36,527 nt of DNA. Origin: Flavobacteriales bacterium UBA3364. Its GTDB lineage: Bacteria; Bacteroidota; Bacteroidia; Flavobacteriales_F; PHOS-HE28. The notes beneath the pieces were generated by a model. It worked only from the letters and a program-made list of their open reading frames with translations, did no database searches and was not told where the DNA came from. Of this stretch, positions 8,137 to 16,585 are shown piece after piece. Position 1 is the stretch's first letter. Each line of letters opens with the position of its first letter. The position numbers were made by a program, and so were the translations under genes. The DNA is taken from assembly GCA_002360495.1 (NCBI GenBank), contig DEQO01000181.1, positions 1-36,527 on the forward strand, given 5' to 3'.

Positions 8137-8385
8137 ATGAAAACGACCATTGAATTGCCTGATGACCTGCTCCGGGCCATGAAGGTGCGTGCGGCCAAGG
8201 AAGGCCGGTCGTTGAAGGAACTCTTGACGGCGATACTGCGGTCCGCGATGAAGTCGTCGTCCGCTACAACGGTCGGTAAGAGTGGAGGCGGACAGCTTCC
8301 GGTGCTCCGAACGTCCAAGGCCAAGGCCGGTCGCGAAATGACCCCGGAGCGTATTGCGGAAGTCCTTTGGGGCGAAGGGGCATGA
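8137..8385 (+). CDS. VapB-type antitoxin, ribbon-helix-helix
   Basis: An 82-aa protein starting MKTTIELPDDLLRAMK, the normal beginning of an Arc-like ribbon-helix-helix domain: a short beta strand (TTIELP) and two helices containing KVRAAKEGRSLKELL. The C-terminal half (GGQLPVLRTSKA, then TPERIAEVLWG) resembles the toxin-binding tail of VapB-like antitoxins. Its TGA overlaps the toxin's ATG (ATGA), implying coupled translation. It probably neutralises the PIN toxin and represses the operon through the tandem repeats just upstream. Confidence 0.85.
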   Translation: MKTTIELPDDLLRAMKVRAAKEGRSLKELLTAILRSAMKSSSATTVGKSGGGQLPVLRTSKAKAGREMTPERIAEVLWGEGA

Positions 8386-8828
8386 ACCCCGCGCAAAGCC
8401 TGCCGGACGTGAGCGTTTGGTTCGCCTTGAACCTGACGGGGCACGTCCATCACGAAGCCGCAAGGACCTGGTTCCAGGGATCGGCGACGGATCATCGGGT
8501 TTGCTTCTGCAGGGTCTCACAAAGCGGTCTCTTGCGACTGCTCACGACCGATGCGGTCATGCGGGGCTACGGAAGGGCGCCGCTTTCCAACGTTGCTGCG
8601 ATGGATCAGTACCATGCCTGGCTGGCGTTGGGCAATGTCGACTGGAGCAATGAACCAGCCGGACTGGACGAGGTCTGGGCGGCTTATGCCGGTCGACCGA
8701 CAGCTTCGCCCAAGCTCTGGATGGATGCCTACCTCGCTGCGTTCGCCCGGAATACGGGATCACAACTGGTGACCTGCGACAAGGCGATGAGGCAATTCCA
8801 CGGGGTGAAGGTCTTGGTGCTCGGATAG
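8382..8828 (+). CDS. VapC-type toxin, PIN-domain ribonuclease
   Basis: A 148-aa single PIN domain. D9 (LPDVSVWFAL) begins the acidic metal site, with D115 (LWMDAYLAAFA) and D133 (LVTCDKAMRQF). The segment CFCRVSQSGLLRLLT corresponds to the CPLTQNGFLRVL block of one VapC subfamily, in which the usual glutamate is replaced by Gln. HEAARTWF near the N-terminus is also typical. PIN toxins cut tRNA or rRNA when free of antitoxin. It overlaps the antitoxin by four bases (ATGA), and the frame looks intact. The actual target cannot be predicted. Confidence 0.88.
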   Translation: MNPAQSLPDVSVWFALNLTGHVHHEAARTWFQGSATDHRVCFCRVSQSGLLRLLTTDAVMRGYGRAPLSNVAAMDQYHAWLALGNVDWSNEPAGLDEVWAAYAGRPTASPKLWMDAYLAAFARNTGSQLVTCDKAMRQFHGVKVLVLG

Positions 8829-8914
8829 CCCGGAACACCCGAACGGAAATTGGGGTATGAGCGAAGCCTTCGGCGACGCAACAGAACGGGCTTGGTAATG
8901 TGTCGGCTTCCCGG

Positions 8915-10453
8915 CTATTCGATCAGTAGTTTCCCGCCTGTAAGCCACTTCTTCGCTGCTGCGATGTGTATGTGGTAGACGCCAGCCATCAACTGCTCCA
9001 ACGCCAAGGTATGCTCGCCATTGCCCGTGATGCGTTGCTGGTGGACGAGTTTGCCATCCATGGCCACGATGCTCAAGTCCAAGACCCCATTGGCCACGCT
9101 GTTCGGAAGCTGCAAGCGTACGGTGGTGTTGCCGTGTGCAGGGTTGGGCAAAATGGTAAGCGCACCTAGTAGGTTGGTGGCCTGCTCGGTTATGCCCACG
9201 CCATCACAGCCGGGCACTATACACCCATCACCATCCACCTTCACCACCCAGGTGTCCTGGCTCAGACCGGGTGGGTTGTTCCCACTGGCACTACCATAAG
9301 CGGCACCCGCAGCAATGAAGCCGCCATCCGGTGTGGGCAGCACATCGTAGAAGCGGCCTTCGCCGTCGTTCATCTGCTCATCCTGGTAGTAGTAGCTGCG
9401 CATCCACAGGCTGTCGCCTTCGGCGGTGGTGCGCAGGAGTAGGCCCTGTTGGTCGCCGTTGGCGTTGGTTACACCGCAGGCGATGATATCGCCGCCACTG
9501 CACTCTTTACCAGCGAACAGTACGCTGCGATAGTTTGCTGACCCGTACTCCCGTTCCCAAATTATTTCGCCGTCAGTTGAATCGAGCTTGGCGAGGTAGG
9601 GGGTGTAATCATTGCCCGCATCATCAGCCGCCAAGCCGCTGGCCACGAGGATATGGCCGTCCAACAAGGTGTGTATCACGGCCGATCCATCGGACCATGG
9701 CCCACCCCAACTCACACGCCAGATCAAGGTGCCTAGTTCGGTCGTGCGTTGTACCCAGAGTTGTTTATCCACATCATCCACCCAATGTGTACCCCCCATG
9801 AACAGCTCACCGTTCGCTGCAAGGTCCACCGACCCTAAACCGTCCAGCAACGTGGTGCTCCAACCGTAAGTGCGCCGCCATTCTTCGTTGCCTTCACTAT
9901 CGGTCTTTAGCGCAAAGCCATCCGGAGAACCATATTGGTCGGTAGATCCAACAACCAAGAAGCCTCCCTCACTTGTGCGGCGGACCTGATAACCGATCCA
10001 GAACCGGTTCAGCGTGGGGTCACCGAAAACACGGGTCCACAGCGTATCGCCATTAGCATCGAACCGCATCAAGTAGATCTCGTCGCTGCCGTCCGGTGCT
10101 TCGCTGGCGCCGCCAACAATAAAGCCCCCGCCGGGTATGGTGTCGCAGCAGTTGGCCCAGCCAGCGACAGCCGTGTGGTTCGGGCGCCAGCTGCGTTTTT
10201 CCCAAAGCACATTGCCATAGGCATCGATCCGTGTGAGTAAGACCGACCCGTGGAAAAAGCACTCTGTTGGCGAAATACTATCACAGTCGCTACTTGTGGT
10301 ACAGATGGTAAACCCACCCGCTCCGCCCTCGATACCCAAGGCCGTTTGCTCGAAACCCCAACCGAAGGCATCAAAACGTTTGTTGAACGCCTGGCTCTGA
10401 CAAAGGCATGGATACAACAAGCAAATGATGCCCCAATGGATCTTGGAAAACAT
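8915..10453 (-). CDS. T9SS-sorted beta-propeller-like secreted protein
   Basis: 512 aa. A signal peptide (about 1-22, MFSKIHWGIICLLYPCLCQSQ) is followed by about 400 residues of repeats of the form GGFxVxGxT...LxxxDxxGxxxWxRxYG (for example GGFLVVGSTDQYG, GDTLWTRVFG, EIIWEREYG), as in bacterial propeller-like repeats. The C-terminal ~80 residues are a T9SS type A sorting domain: ILPNPAHGNTTVRLQLP, then LSIVAMDGKLVHQQ and MAGVYHIHIAA. It starts 9 nt after the stop of the 1510-aa gene with a related N-terminal architecture, so the two are one operon. The ligand or function is unknown. Confidence 0.85.
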   Translation of the reverse strand: MFSKIHWGIICLLYPCLCQSQAFNKRFDAFGWGFEQTALGIEGGAGGFTICTTSSDCDSISPTECFFHGSVLLTRIDAYGNVLWEKRSWRPNHTAVAGWANCCDTIPGGGFIVGGASEAPDGSDEIYLMRFDANGDTLWTRVFGDPTLNRFWIGYQVRRTSEGGFLVVGSTDQYGSPDGFALKTDSEGNEEWRRTYGWSTTLLDGLGSVDLAANGELFMGGTHWVDDVDKQLWVQRTTELGTLIWRVSWGGPWSDGSAVIHTLLDGHILVASGLAADDAGNDYTPYLAKLDSTDGEIIWEREYGSANYRSVLFAGKECSGGDIIACGVTNANGDQQGLLLRTTAEGDSLWMRSYYYQDEQMNDGEGRFYDVLPTPDGGFIAAGAAYGSASGNNPPGLSQDTWVVKVDGDGCIVPGCDGVGITEQATNLLGALTILPNPAHGNTTVRLQLPNSVANGVLDLSIVAMDGKLVHQQRITGNGEHTLALEQLMAGVYHIHIAAAKKWLTGGKLLIE

Positions 10454-10462
10454 GCTGGTCGC

Positions 10463-13400
10463 TTAGCGAACAACAACAAAGCGCGTCTGCTGCACCACGG
10501 CGCCATCCGCGCGCAGCTCGAGCAAGTAGGTTCCGGCGGCGAGCATTCCGGTATCGACCGTGGCGGCAGCCGTTCCGGAAGGTGCGGGCGACCGCAACAC
10601 GATGCGACCACCTAGATCTGTGGCTAAGAGTTCGGTGAGGCCAGCGTTTGGCAAGGAGTTGTACAGCACGGTAAGTGCCCCAGCCGTGGGGTTGGGGAAG
10701 GCTTCCATAGCGGTCTCCGCAGGCCATACTTTGTCTTTTGGCGTCACCCTCCGTCTCTTGGGCTGTTCGTCGGGAAGCACGATGATCTCATTCGGCAAAT
10801 CGCCACCCAAAGCATGAAGCCATGCGATTGCTTGGCAGCTACCGATAACCTCGCGCTGCGTCGCCAAGGTTTCGAGCCAACTGCGATCAATGGCGGCTTC
10901 TACGTTCCAGGCGGCCGTATTCTCCGAAGCTGCGAAACGTTTCTGAACGCTGTGGACTTCCGTTGCGTCAAACCCCTCCAGCGCTGCCGCATGGGTGTAG
11001 AGCGAGGCGTAGTCACTCTGCGCGGCATAGAGGGCGCTCAGCGATGCGGGGTAAAGCAGGTTGGCAGTGCTCTCGTGCCAGAGGCGCAGGCTATCCATGC
11101 TGCTACCGAAGCCAGTGCTGTCCAACCAGCTTTGGCGCCCCAGGTCACTCAGAGCTTCCTGTTCCAATTTGCTGTGGTAGGCCATGGCGCTCTCCAGCAG
11201 ATCCAAGGGGTTGGTGCTGCCATCTTGTGCGCTCTGCACAAGACCGGCGTAATACGCAGGTACTTGATAGTCGACGACCATATGCAACACCTCGGATTGC
11301 AAGGGGCTATTGCTCAGCAGCGCCTGCGTGATGTGCAACGCGCTCAGCGATGGGCTGCGCTCGAAAGCCGCCTGCCAGACCTCCGCACTCACCTTGGGGG
11401 CCACGCTTTGCAGTGCGTTCCGGACTTGCAGGCTGCTGTGCGCAGGGTTCTCCACAAAGCCTAACAACGAATAGGTATCGCCATCGTCCTTCGTGGCGTC
11501 GTACACCTCTTTGCTGGCCATGTACTCCTCGTGTTCAGTGCTGGCCAGGGATTTATTCCCGTTGCGTGTGCGCCCATCATCGAACTTGCTCGGGCAGGCT
11601 TCCGCTTTCCCAGGCCAGGTAATCGGGGATCCACCGGCCGAAATACTGAGGTAATCCACGTCGCGGAAATCCGGTACCGTGCGTTCACCTGCTAGAGGCA
11701 CATGGTGGTAGTACGTCACCGGGTTGGAATTGCTCAGCACATGCCAGTCGCTCTCTGGGTCGCCGGTCGCAGTGTGGCCGAGGCTGAAACGATTACCAGC
11801 AGGCGCGGTGTAGTCGGTTTGGTCGATGGGTTGATCACCCTGATCTGACCGGATGGTCACGATCTCCGAACCGGTCAAGCCCACGTCGAACACGTTGTCC
11901 GCAATGAACCCGAAATCGTTGCACTTGGCTTCCAGCCCATCGTTGTCACCGCCGTTCAGGCCCATAATGATGGCACCAGTGCGGAGCGCATCGAAACTGT
12001 TGTTGTAGAAGGTGTTGTAGTTCTTGCCGCTGTCGCGGATCACCAGGCCCACCTTCTTGCTGTGGTTCGCATGCACCAGCGCATCGAAGCGGTTGCTCTC
12101 GATTCGGTAACCGGTACACTGGTCGCTGTAAAGGCCGTACATCGTGCTTACCACATCCCCGCTTCTGGGGTCGGGTACGGCGAAGGTGCATTGGGTGATG
12201 GAAGCGTCCAAGATGCCTTCCATGCGAATCCCGCAATTCACCTTCCGGAACTCGGCCTGCGAAACGCTGAAGGTGCGGCTCAGGTCAAAGGTGGTGGCCA
12301 GGATACCACGGTGCAGGCCCTCGAAGAGCGTGGTGGTGAGTTCTTCTTCCGGACAGGGATCGGGATAGGTGACCGTGTTGTCCGCACAGTAGGAGCGCAC
12401 GACGAAGGTGCTGTTGATGGAGTGGATGCCCGCTCCTTGGTCCGCGTAGAATTCGTAGGCCGGCCCCGAAAGGTCGTTCGCGAATTTGCAGCCGATGAAT
12501 TCGATGCCGCGCACCATGCACAAGCTCACGTGGTCCTGCGGTACGCGTTCGGGATCTGCCAACTCGCCTTCGGTGAAGAAACGGGTGCGTAAAAAGGAAC
12601 TGCGGTTGATCGCCACCTCGTTCTGCTGCGTGCTGGGGTTGAGCCAGTGGTTCTCGAAAGGGGAGAACGACACATCGCGCACGTTGTTGCGGAAGGTCGC
12701 GTCCTTGGCCTGCACGATACCGCCGGACCAGGCCGTGGATGGTGCTTCAGACAAATGACCGGTAATGAACTCGTTGGCCACAAGCGCCGCAACACGGGCG
12801 CTCTCGATGGTGCCGCGGACACTCATATAGCCTTGTTGCGTAGTGGCGAGCGGGTACTGGTTGGAAGCCTCGTTCCCCTGGATCATTATTCCATCCCAAA
12901 GGCTGTTCGGGCAAGTGCCGATGGAGGTGAGCGTGGCATCGGAGCCGATGATAAGCTGCGCACCACCCTGCACCACGATGCGGGTGGGGAGAGCCAGTTG
13001 CCTACTATCGGCGAACCGCACGGTGCCGCTCGGGATGGAAAGGGTCTTACCCGGCGTGACCACCACAGTGCCCAACACGTTCTTGTCACCCGTCCAGGTG
13101 GTGTTCGTAGTGATCAGGTGCTCTCCATTGGCGTCGGGGGTGATGTCGTAGGCGACTTGGCTTTGACAGTCCGACCCGAGCTTGGCGAGGTAGTAGTCGT
13201 CGAAATTGTGGCTGGTATTGCCACTCACGACCAAGCCACCATCCGGTGTTTCGGTGATCTTGTAAAGGCACTCTTGGTTGCGAAGGTCGCCGGGGCTGCA
13301 TTCGAAGTTGTTATCCGGGTCGGCATCCCACATGGTACACCAGAGCATATCACCGTTGCCGGGGTTTAACTTGGCCACGAAGGCGTTGGTGTTCCAATAA

Positions 13401-14995
13401 TCAAAAAAGTCCACTGTCGTCCAATCATATTGTGTGCCGCTCCCTGGTGCGGCATACCCGAAATCGTTGACCAAGCAAGCTGCAGCAGGACCAGGGAGAT
13501 CGGCATAGTTGAACACTCCATCGGCTATCGGTCCATTGTCCCGAACGGTTGAGACCACCGCGACCATGTTGTCCGAGGTAAAGGTCATGTCGCTTTGCAT
13601 GTCGAACGCATGCACCTTGCCCAGGTCGGTGGTCCAATTCAAGTTGCCGGATAGATCAAGACCGTGTACGAATAAGTTGGCCTCATGCCGACCAGAATAG
13701 GTCTGGCCATAGGCATAGTTGGCCAGCACTGGCCAAACGATCTGCGTTGTGCCGGCATCCACGAACCCTCCGCCCGAGGTGTAGTTCACTTTGGTCGGGT
13801 CATGCCCCCCATTGGAAACAAGTGTGCCCGAAGCGGTGCTTAGGAACCAGTCCGGAGCCACGCTGAAGTTGTCCGGGTCGATCAGCGTTCCAATGGCCCG
13901 GCTCGGCGCTCCTGTTTCGTCGAACGTTCCGGTTGCGAATAGCTTGTCTTCTGCAGCGCTGTAAGACAGCGAATAGAAGTAGCCGAAGGTGGCTTGGGGC
14001 CAGTTCGCGGGTGTGCCTGGGCTTCCCGGCTCGTAGCGCACCTGTTCGGTTAGAATACCGCCTGCGTCGAGCCGGTAAATGCAGTTCAGCTGTGTGCCAC
14101 TGCCTGTGCCTGAGCTTAATCCTACGACCCAATACTCCGGACCGTTGCTACCTAGGCGCTCCACCACGTCGAACACGCTCGATGCCGTGAGGAAGCCTTG
14201 AGGCCCCGTATTGGATGTCAGTATGGTCGTCCAAAGCACATCACCGTTGGGCGCCAGTTTGGTCACGAAGCCCACGCGTCCAACATATCCACCGGGGATC
14301 GTGCCGCAATCCAATGTGGCATAGTCGAAGGTGGGGTCGTTGTTCCACCGAATGATGGGATTGTCGGCTGGCCGCATATCGGTGGGCCAAACGTTGGAGT
14401 AGCATACACCTGCGGCCAGGATGTTGCCGGCTGCATCTTCCGTAACGTTGAAGATCTGGCCCGGGAGCAAGCCCCTGTACCAGATCGGTTCCCCTTGAAG
14501 GTCCAAGCGGGCTACCATGCCTCTGGTCTCACCCTTACGGTGGTTGGGCAATTCGAATTCTCTGGGGTTTGGAGAATAGTTGGTCGTAGAAGTCCCGATC
14601 TCCTCGGCCAAGGTCTTCGTGCAGCCCGCACCTTTCCAGTAGCAATTCGGCCAACTTGCATAACCGGCAGTGATCAGCCCTACCACATCGCCATTGGTGG
14701 TGTAGTTGGCATGGCCGAACCACCATTCTTCACCGGTGGCAGTTCGTGGTTGAGGCGCACCCAGGTTCTGGTTGGCGATGGGAGCTGCCTGCCATTGTGT
14801 TGAATACTGCCAGTCGTAGTAGACACCGCTCTCGCTGCGCTCATCCTCGTGCGTGTAGGGACTTGTCCATTGCGGACGTGGAGCGGGTTGGGTCTGCGCA
14901 TGCGCCGCAGGTACCAATGGCCGATCATTCAAAATGGGGGGGGTGATGAAACCCGCGACCAGCGTGAGTTTCAGCAACGAGTGTGGCTTAAGCAT
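10463..14995 (-). CDS. Giant T9SS-sorted surface protein, propeller plus beta-helix
   Basis: 1510 aa from ATG at 14995; an ATG 39 codons upstream lies beyond a good -7 box and is rejected. The signal peptide MLKPHSLLKLTLVAGF ends around AAHAQ. The first ~600 residues hold propeller-like repeats (LAPNGDVLWTTILTS, DLSGNLNWTTDLG, NPGNGDMLWCTMWD). A middle part, about 650-1150, looks like a right-handed parallel beta-helix (VVTPGKTLSIPSGTVRF, GAQLIIGSDATL, TFYNNSFDALRTGAIIMG). An alpha-rich stretch follows, and the end is a T9SS type A domain (AFPNPTAGALTVLYNSLP, LAAGTYLLELRADG). An 8-nt C run falls inside the signal-peptide codons. Function unknown; an adhesin or a polymer-binding protein is possible. 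Confidence 0.85.
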   Translation of the reverse strand: MLKPHSLLKLTLVAGFITPPILNDRPLVPAAHAQTQPAPRPQWTSPYTHEDERSESGVYYDWQYSTQWQAAPIANQNLGAPQPRTATGEEWWFGHANYTTNGDVVGLITAGYASWPNCYWKGAGCTKTLAEEIGTSTTNYSPNPREFELPNHRKGETRGMVARLDLQGEPIWYRGLLPGQIFNVTEDAAGNILAAGVCYSNVWPTDMRPADNPIIRWNNDPTFDYATLDCGTIPGGYVGRVGFVTKLAPNGDVLWTTILTSNTGPQGFLTASSVFDVVERLGSNGPEYWVVGLSSGTGSGTQLNCIYRLDAGGILTEQVRYEPGSPGTPANWPQATFGYFYSLSYSAAEDKLFATGTFDETGAPSRAIGTLIDPDNFSVAPDWFLSTASGTLVSNGGHDPTKVNYTSGGGFVDAGTTQIVWPVLANYAYGQTYSGRHEANLFVHGLDLSGNLNWTTDLGKVHAFDMQSDMTFTSDNMVAVVSTVRDNGPIADGVFNYADLPGPAAACLVNDFGYAAPGSGTQYDWTTVDFFDYWNTNAFVAKLNPGNGDMLWCTMWDADPDNNFECSPGDLRNQECLYKITETPDGGLVVSGNTSHNFDDYYLAKLGSDCQSQVAYDITPDANGEHLITTNTTWTGDKNVLGTVVVTPGKTLSIPSGTVRFADSRQLALPTRIVVQGGAQLIIGSDATLTSIGTCPNSLWDGIMIQGNEASNQYPLATTQQGYMSVRGTIESARVAALVANEFITGHLSEAPSTAWSGGIVQAKDATFRNNVRDVSFSPFENHWLNPSTQQNEVAINRSSFLRTRFFTEGELADPERVPQDHVSLCMVRGIEFIGCKFANDLSGPAYEFYADQGAGIHSINSTFVVRSYCADNTVTYPDPCPEEELTTTLFEGLHRGILATTFDLSRTFSVSQAEFRKVNCGIRMEGILDASITQCTFAVPDPRSGDVVSTMYGLYSDQCTGYRIESNRFDALVHANHSKKVGLVIRDSGKNYNTFYNNSFDALRTGAIIMGLNGGDNDGLEAKCNDFGFIADNVFDVGLTGSEIVTIRSDQGDQPIDQTDYTAPAGNRFSLGHTATGDPESDWHVLSNSNPVTYYHHVPLAGERTVPDFRDVDYLSISAGGSPITWPGKAEACPSKFDDGRTRNGNKSLASTEHEEYMASKEVYDATKDDGDTYSLLGFVENPAHSSLQVRNALQSVAPKVSAEVWQAAFERSPSLSALHITQALLSNSPLQSEVLHMVVDYQVPAYYAGLVQSAQDGSTNPLDLLESAMAYHSKLEQEALSDLGRQSWLDSTGFGSSMDSLRLWHESTANLLYPASLSALYAAQSDYASLYTHAAALEGFDATEVHSVQKRFAASENTAAWNVEAAIDRSWLETLATQREVIGSCQAIAWLHALGGDLPNEIIVLPDEQPKRRRVTPKDKVWPAETAMEAFPNPTAGALTVLYNSLPNAGLTELLATDLGGRIVLRSPAPSGTAAATVDTGMLAAGTYLLELRADGAVVQQTRFVVVR

Positions 14996-15018
14996 GGTGC
15001 GGTGGTCTTGGGGTCGAT

Positions 15019-15026
15019 CAAAACTA
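15019..15026 (-). promoter_or_regulatory. -7 box for the two-gene T9SS operon
   Basis: Minus-strand TAGTTTTG matches TAnnTTTG exactly and lies 23 nt before the ATG at 14995. Confidence 0.5.
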
Positions 15027-15152
15027 GCGCGAACTCCGCCGATCGGTTCTGCCCGTTGAAAACTCGCGGATCGTGGAGAACCGAGGGCCATGATCAATGC
15101 AGTGTTGACCATTCGTTACCCCGTCACACACACCGGCATCGGGCAAGGATCC

Positions 15153-15160
15153 TATTTTCG
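15153..15160 (+). promoter_or_regulatory. -7 box for the phosphosugar mutase
   Basis: TATTTTCG, one change from TAnnTTTG, lies 18 nt before the ATG at 15179. Confidence 0.4.
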
Positions 15161-15178
15161 CGGCCTCATTTGCAAGAC

Positions 15179-16585
15179 ATGACCAAGATCAAGTTCGGTA
15201 CCGACGGTTGGCGCGCGATCATCGCGGATGATTTCACCGTGGACAATGTGGCGCGTGTAAGCGTGGCCGTGGCCCAATGGGTGAAGAAGAATTTCCCGAA
15301 TTCCCCCAGCATCGTGGTGGGTCACGATTGCCGCTTCGCCGGTGAGCTTTTCGCGGAGACCGCGACGAAAGTGTTCGTGAGCAATGGTATCACTGTGCAT
15401 CTGGCCAAGGGTTTCGTGAGCACCCCAATGGTGAGCCTGGGCGCCTTCAATACGAAGAGCGCGATGGGTGTGATCCTTACCGCGAGCCACAACCCGCCGA
15501 GCTACAACGGGTACAAGCTGAAAGGCATCTACGGTGGCCCACTGATCCCCGAACATGTGCAGGAGGTGGAGGACATCATTCCCGCCACGCACGGGCTTGA
15601 CCTGGCCAACATCGACCTCAAGAAAGCGAAGGCCGATGGCTTGATCAAGGACATCGATCTGGAAACGATGTACGTGAAGCATGTGGAGGCCAACTTCGAC
15701 ATGAAGGCCATCCGCGAAAGCAACCTGCGATGGGGTTACGATGCGATGTATGGTGCAGGACAGAACGTGATCAAGCGCATCCTGCCGCAGGCCACGATGC
15801 TGCATTGCGACTACAACCCGTCGTTCATGGGCCAGGCCCCGGAGCCGATCGACAAGAACCTGCAGGAGTTCAGCAACCTGATCAAGAAGGGCGGCATCGA
15901 CTGTGGCCTGGCCACGGACGGCGATGCGGATCGTATCGGTCTCTACAACGGCAAGGGTGAGTTCATCGACTCACACCACATCATCCTGCTGTTGATCCAC
16001 TACCTGGTGAAGTACAAGAAGTTCACCGGCAAGGTGGTGGTGGCCGTGAGCACCACGCCGAAGGTGAAGAAGCTTTGTGCGCACTACGGCCTGGAGTACC
16101 AGGTCACCAAGATCGGCTTCAAGTGGATCTGCGGGATCATGATCAATGAGAACGTGTTGTTGGGCGGTGAAGAGAGCGGGGGCATCGCGATCAAGGGGCA
16201 TATCCCTGAGCGCGACGGCATCTGGATGGGCCTCACCATCTGGGAGTTCATGGCCAAGAGCGGCAAGAGCCTGGACGACCTGATCGACGAGGTGTATGCG
16301 ATCGTCGGCCCGTTCAAGTACGAGCGTAATGATCTGCACATCAGCGAAGCCTTGAAGCAGCAGGTGCTGAAAGCTTGCACGGACGGCACGTACAAGAGCT
16401 TCGGCGATTTTGCGGTGAAGAGCGTGGAGACGATCGACGGCTTCAAGTTCCACATGGACAAGGACCAGTGGATGATGATCCGCGCGAGTGGTACGGAGCC
16501 GGTGCTGCGCTGCTACGCCGAATCGGACACGTTGGAGAATGCGCGCAAGATCCTCACCGCCACGCGCGCTGCGATCGGGGCCTAA
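15179..16585 (+). CDS. Phosphoglucomutase/phosphomannomutase family enzyme
   Basis: Moves a phosphate between the C1 and C6 positions of a hexose (alpha-D-phosphohexomutase superfamily), feeding cell-wall or glycan precursor synthesis. The protein is 468 aa from MTKIKFGTDGWR, the usual start. The phosphoserine is S103 in TASHNPPSYNGYK. Metal ligands D248, D250 and D252 are in TDGDADRIG. The sugar-binding loop is GGEESGG, and the phosphate-binding loop near the C-terminus is RASGTEPVLR. All four domains appear present. Whether glucose, mannose or glucosamine phosphate is preferred cannot be told. It is convergent with the FG-GAP gene, and the two stop codons overlap. Confidence 0.93.
   Translation: MTKIKFGTDGWRAIIADDFTVDNVARVSVAVAQWVKKNFPNSPSIVVGHDCRFAGELFAETATKVFVSNGITVHLAKGFVSTPMVSLGAFNTKSAMGVILTASHNPPSYNGYKLKGIYGGPLIPEHVQEVEDIIPATHGLDLANIDLKKAKADGLIKDIDLETMYVKHVEANFDMKAIRESNLRWGYDAMYGAGQNVIKRILPQATMLHCDYNPSFMGQAPEPIDKNLQEFSNLIKKGGIDCGLATDGDADRIGLYNGKGEFIDSHHIILLLIHYLVKYKKFTGKVVVAVSTTPKVKKLCAHYGLEYQVTKIGFKWICGIMINENVLLGGEESGGIAIKGHIPERDGIWMGLTIWEFMAKSGKSLDDLIDEVYAIVGPFKYERNDLHISEALKQQVLKACTDGTYKSFGDFAVKSVETIDGFKFHMDKDQWMMIRASGTEPVLRCYAESDTLENARKILTATRAAIGA

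Noticed and set aside
14849..15178. Upstream extension of the phosphosugar mutase
   Set aside because: The extra 110 codons cover the divergent promoter region and part of the opposite gene; the family starts at MTKIKFGTDGWR.
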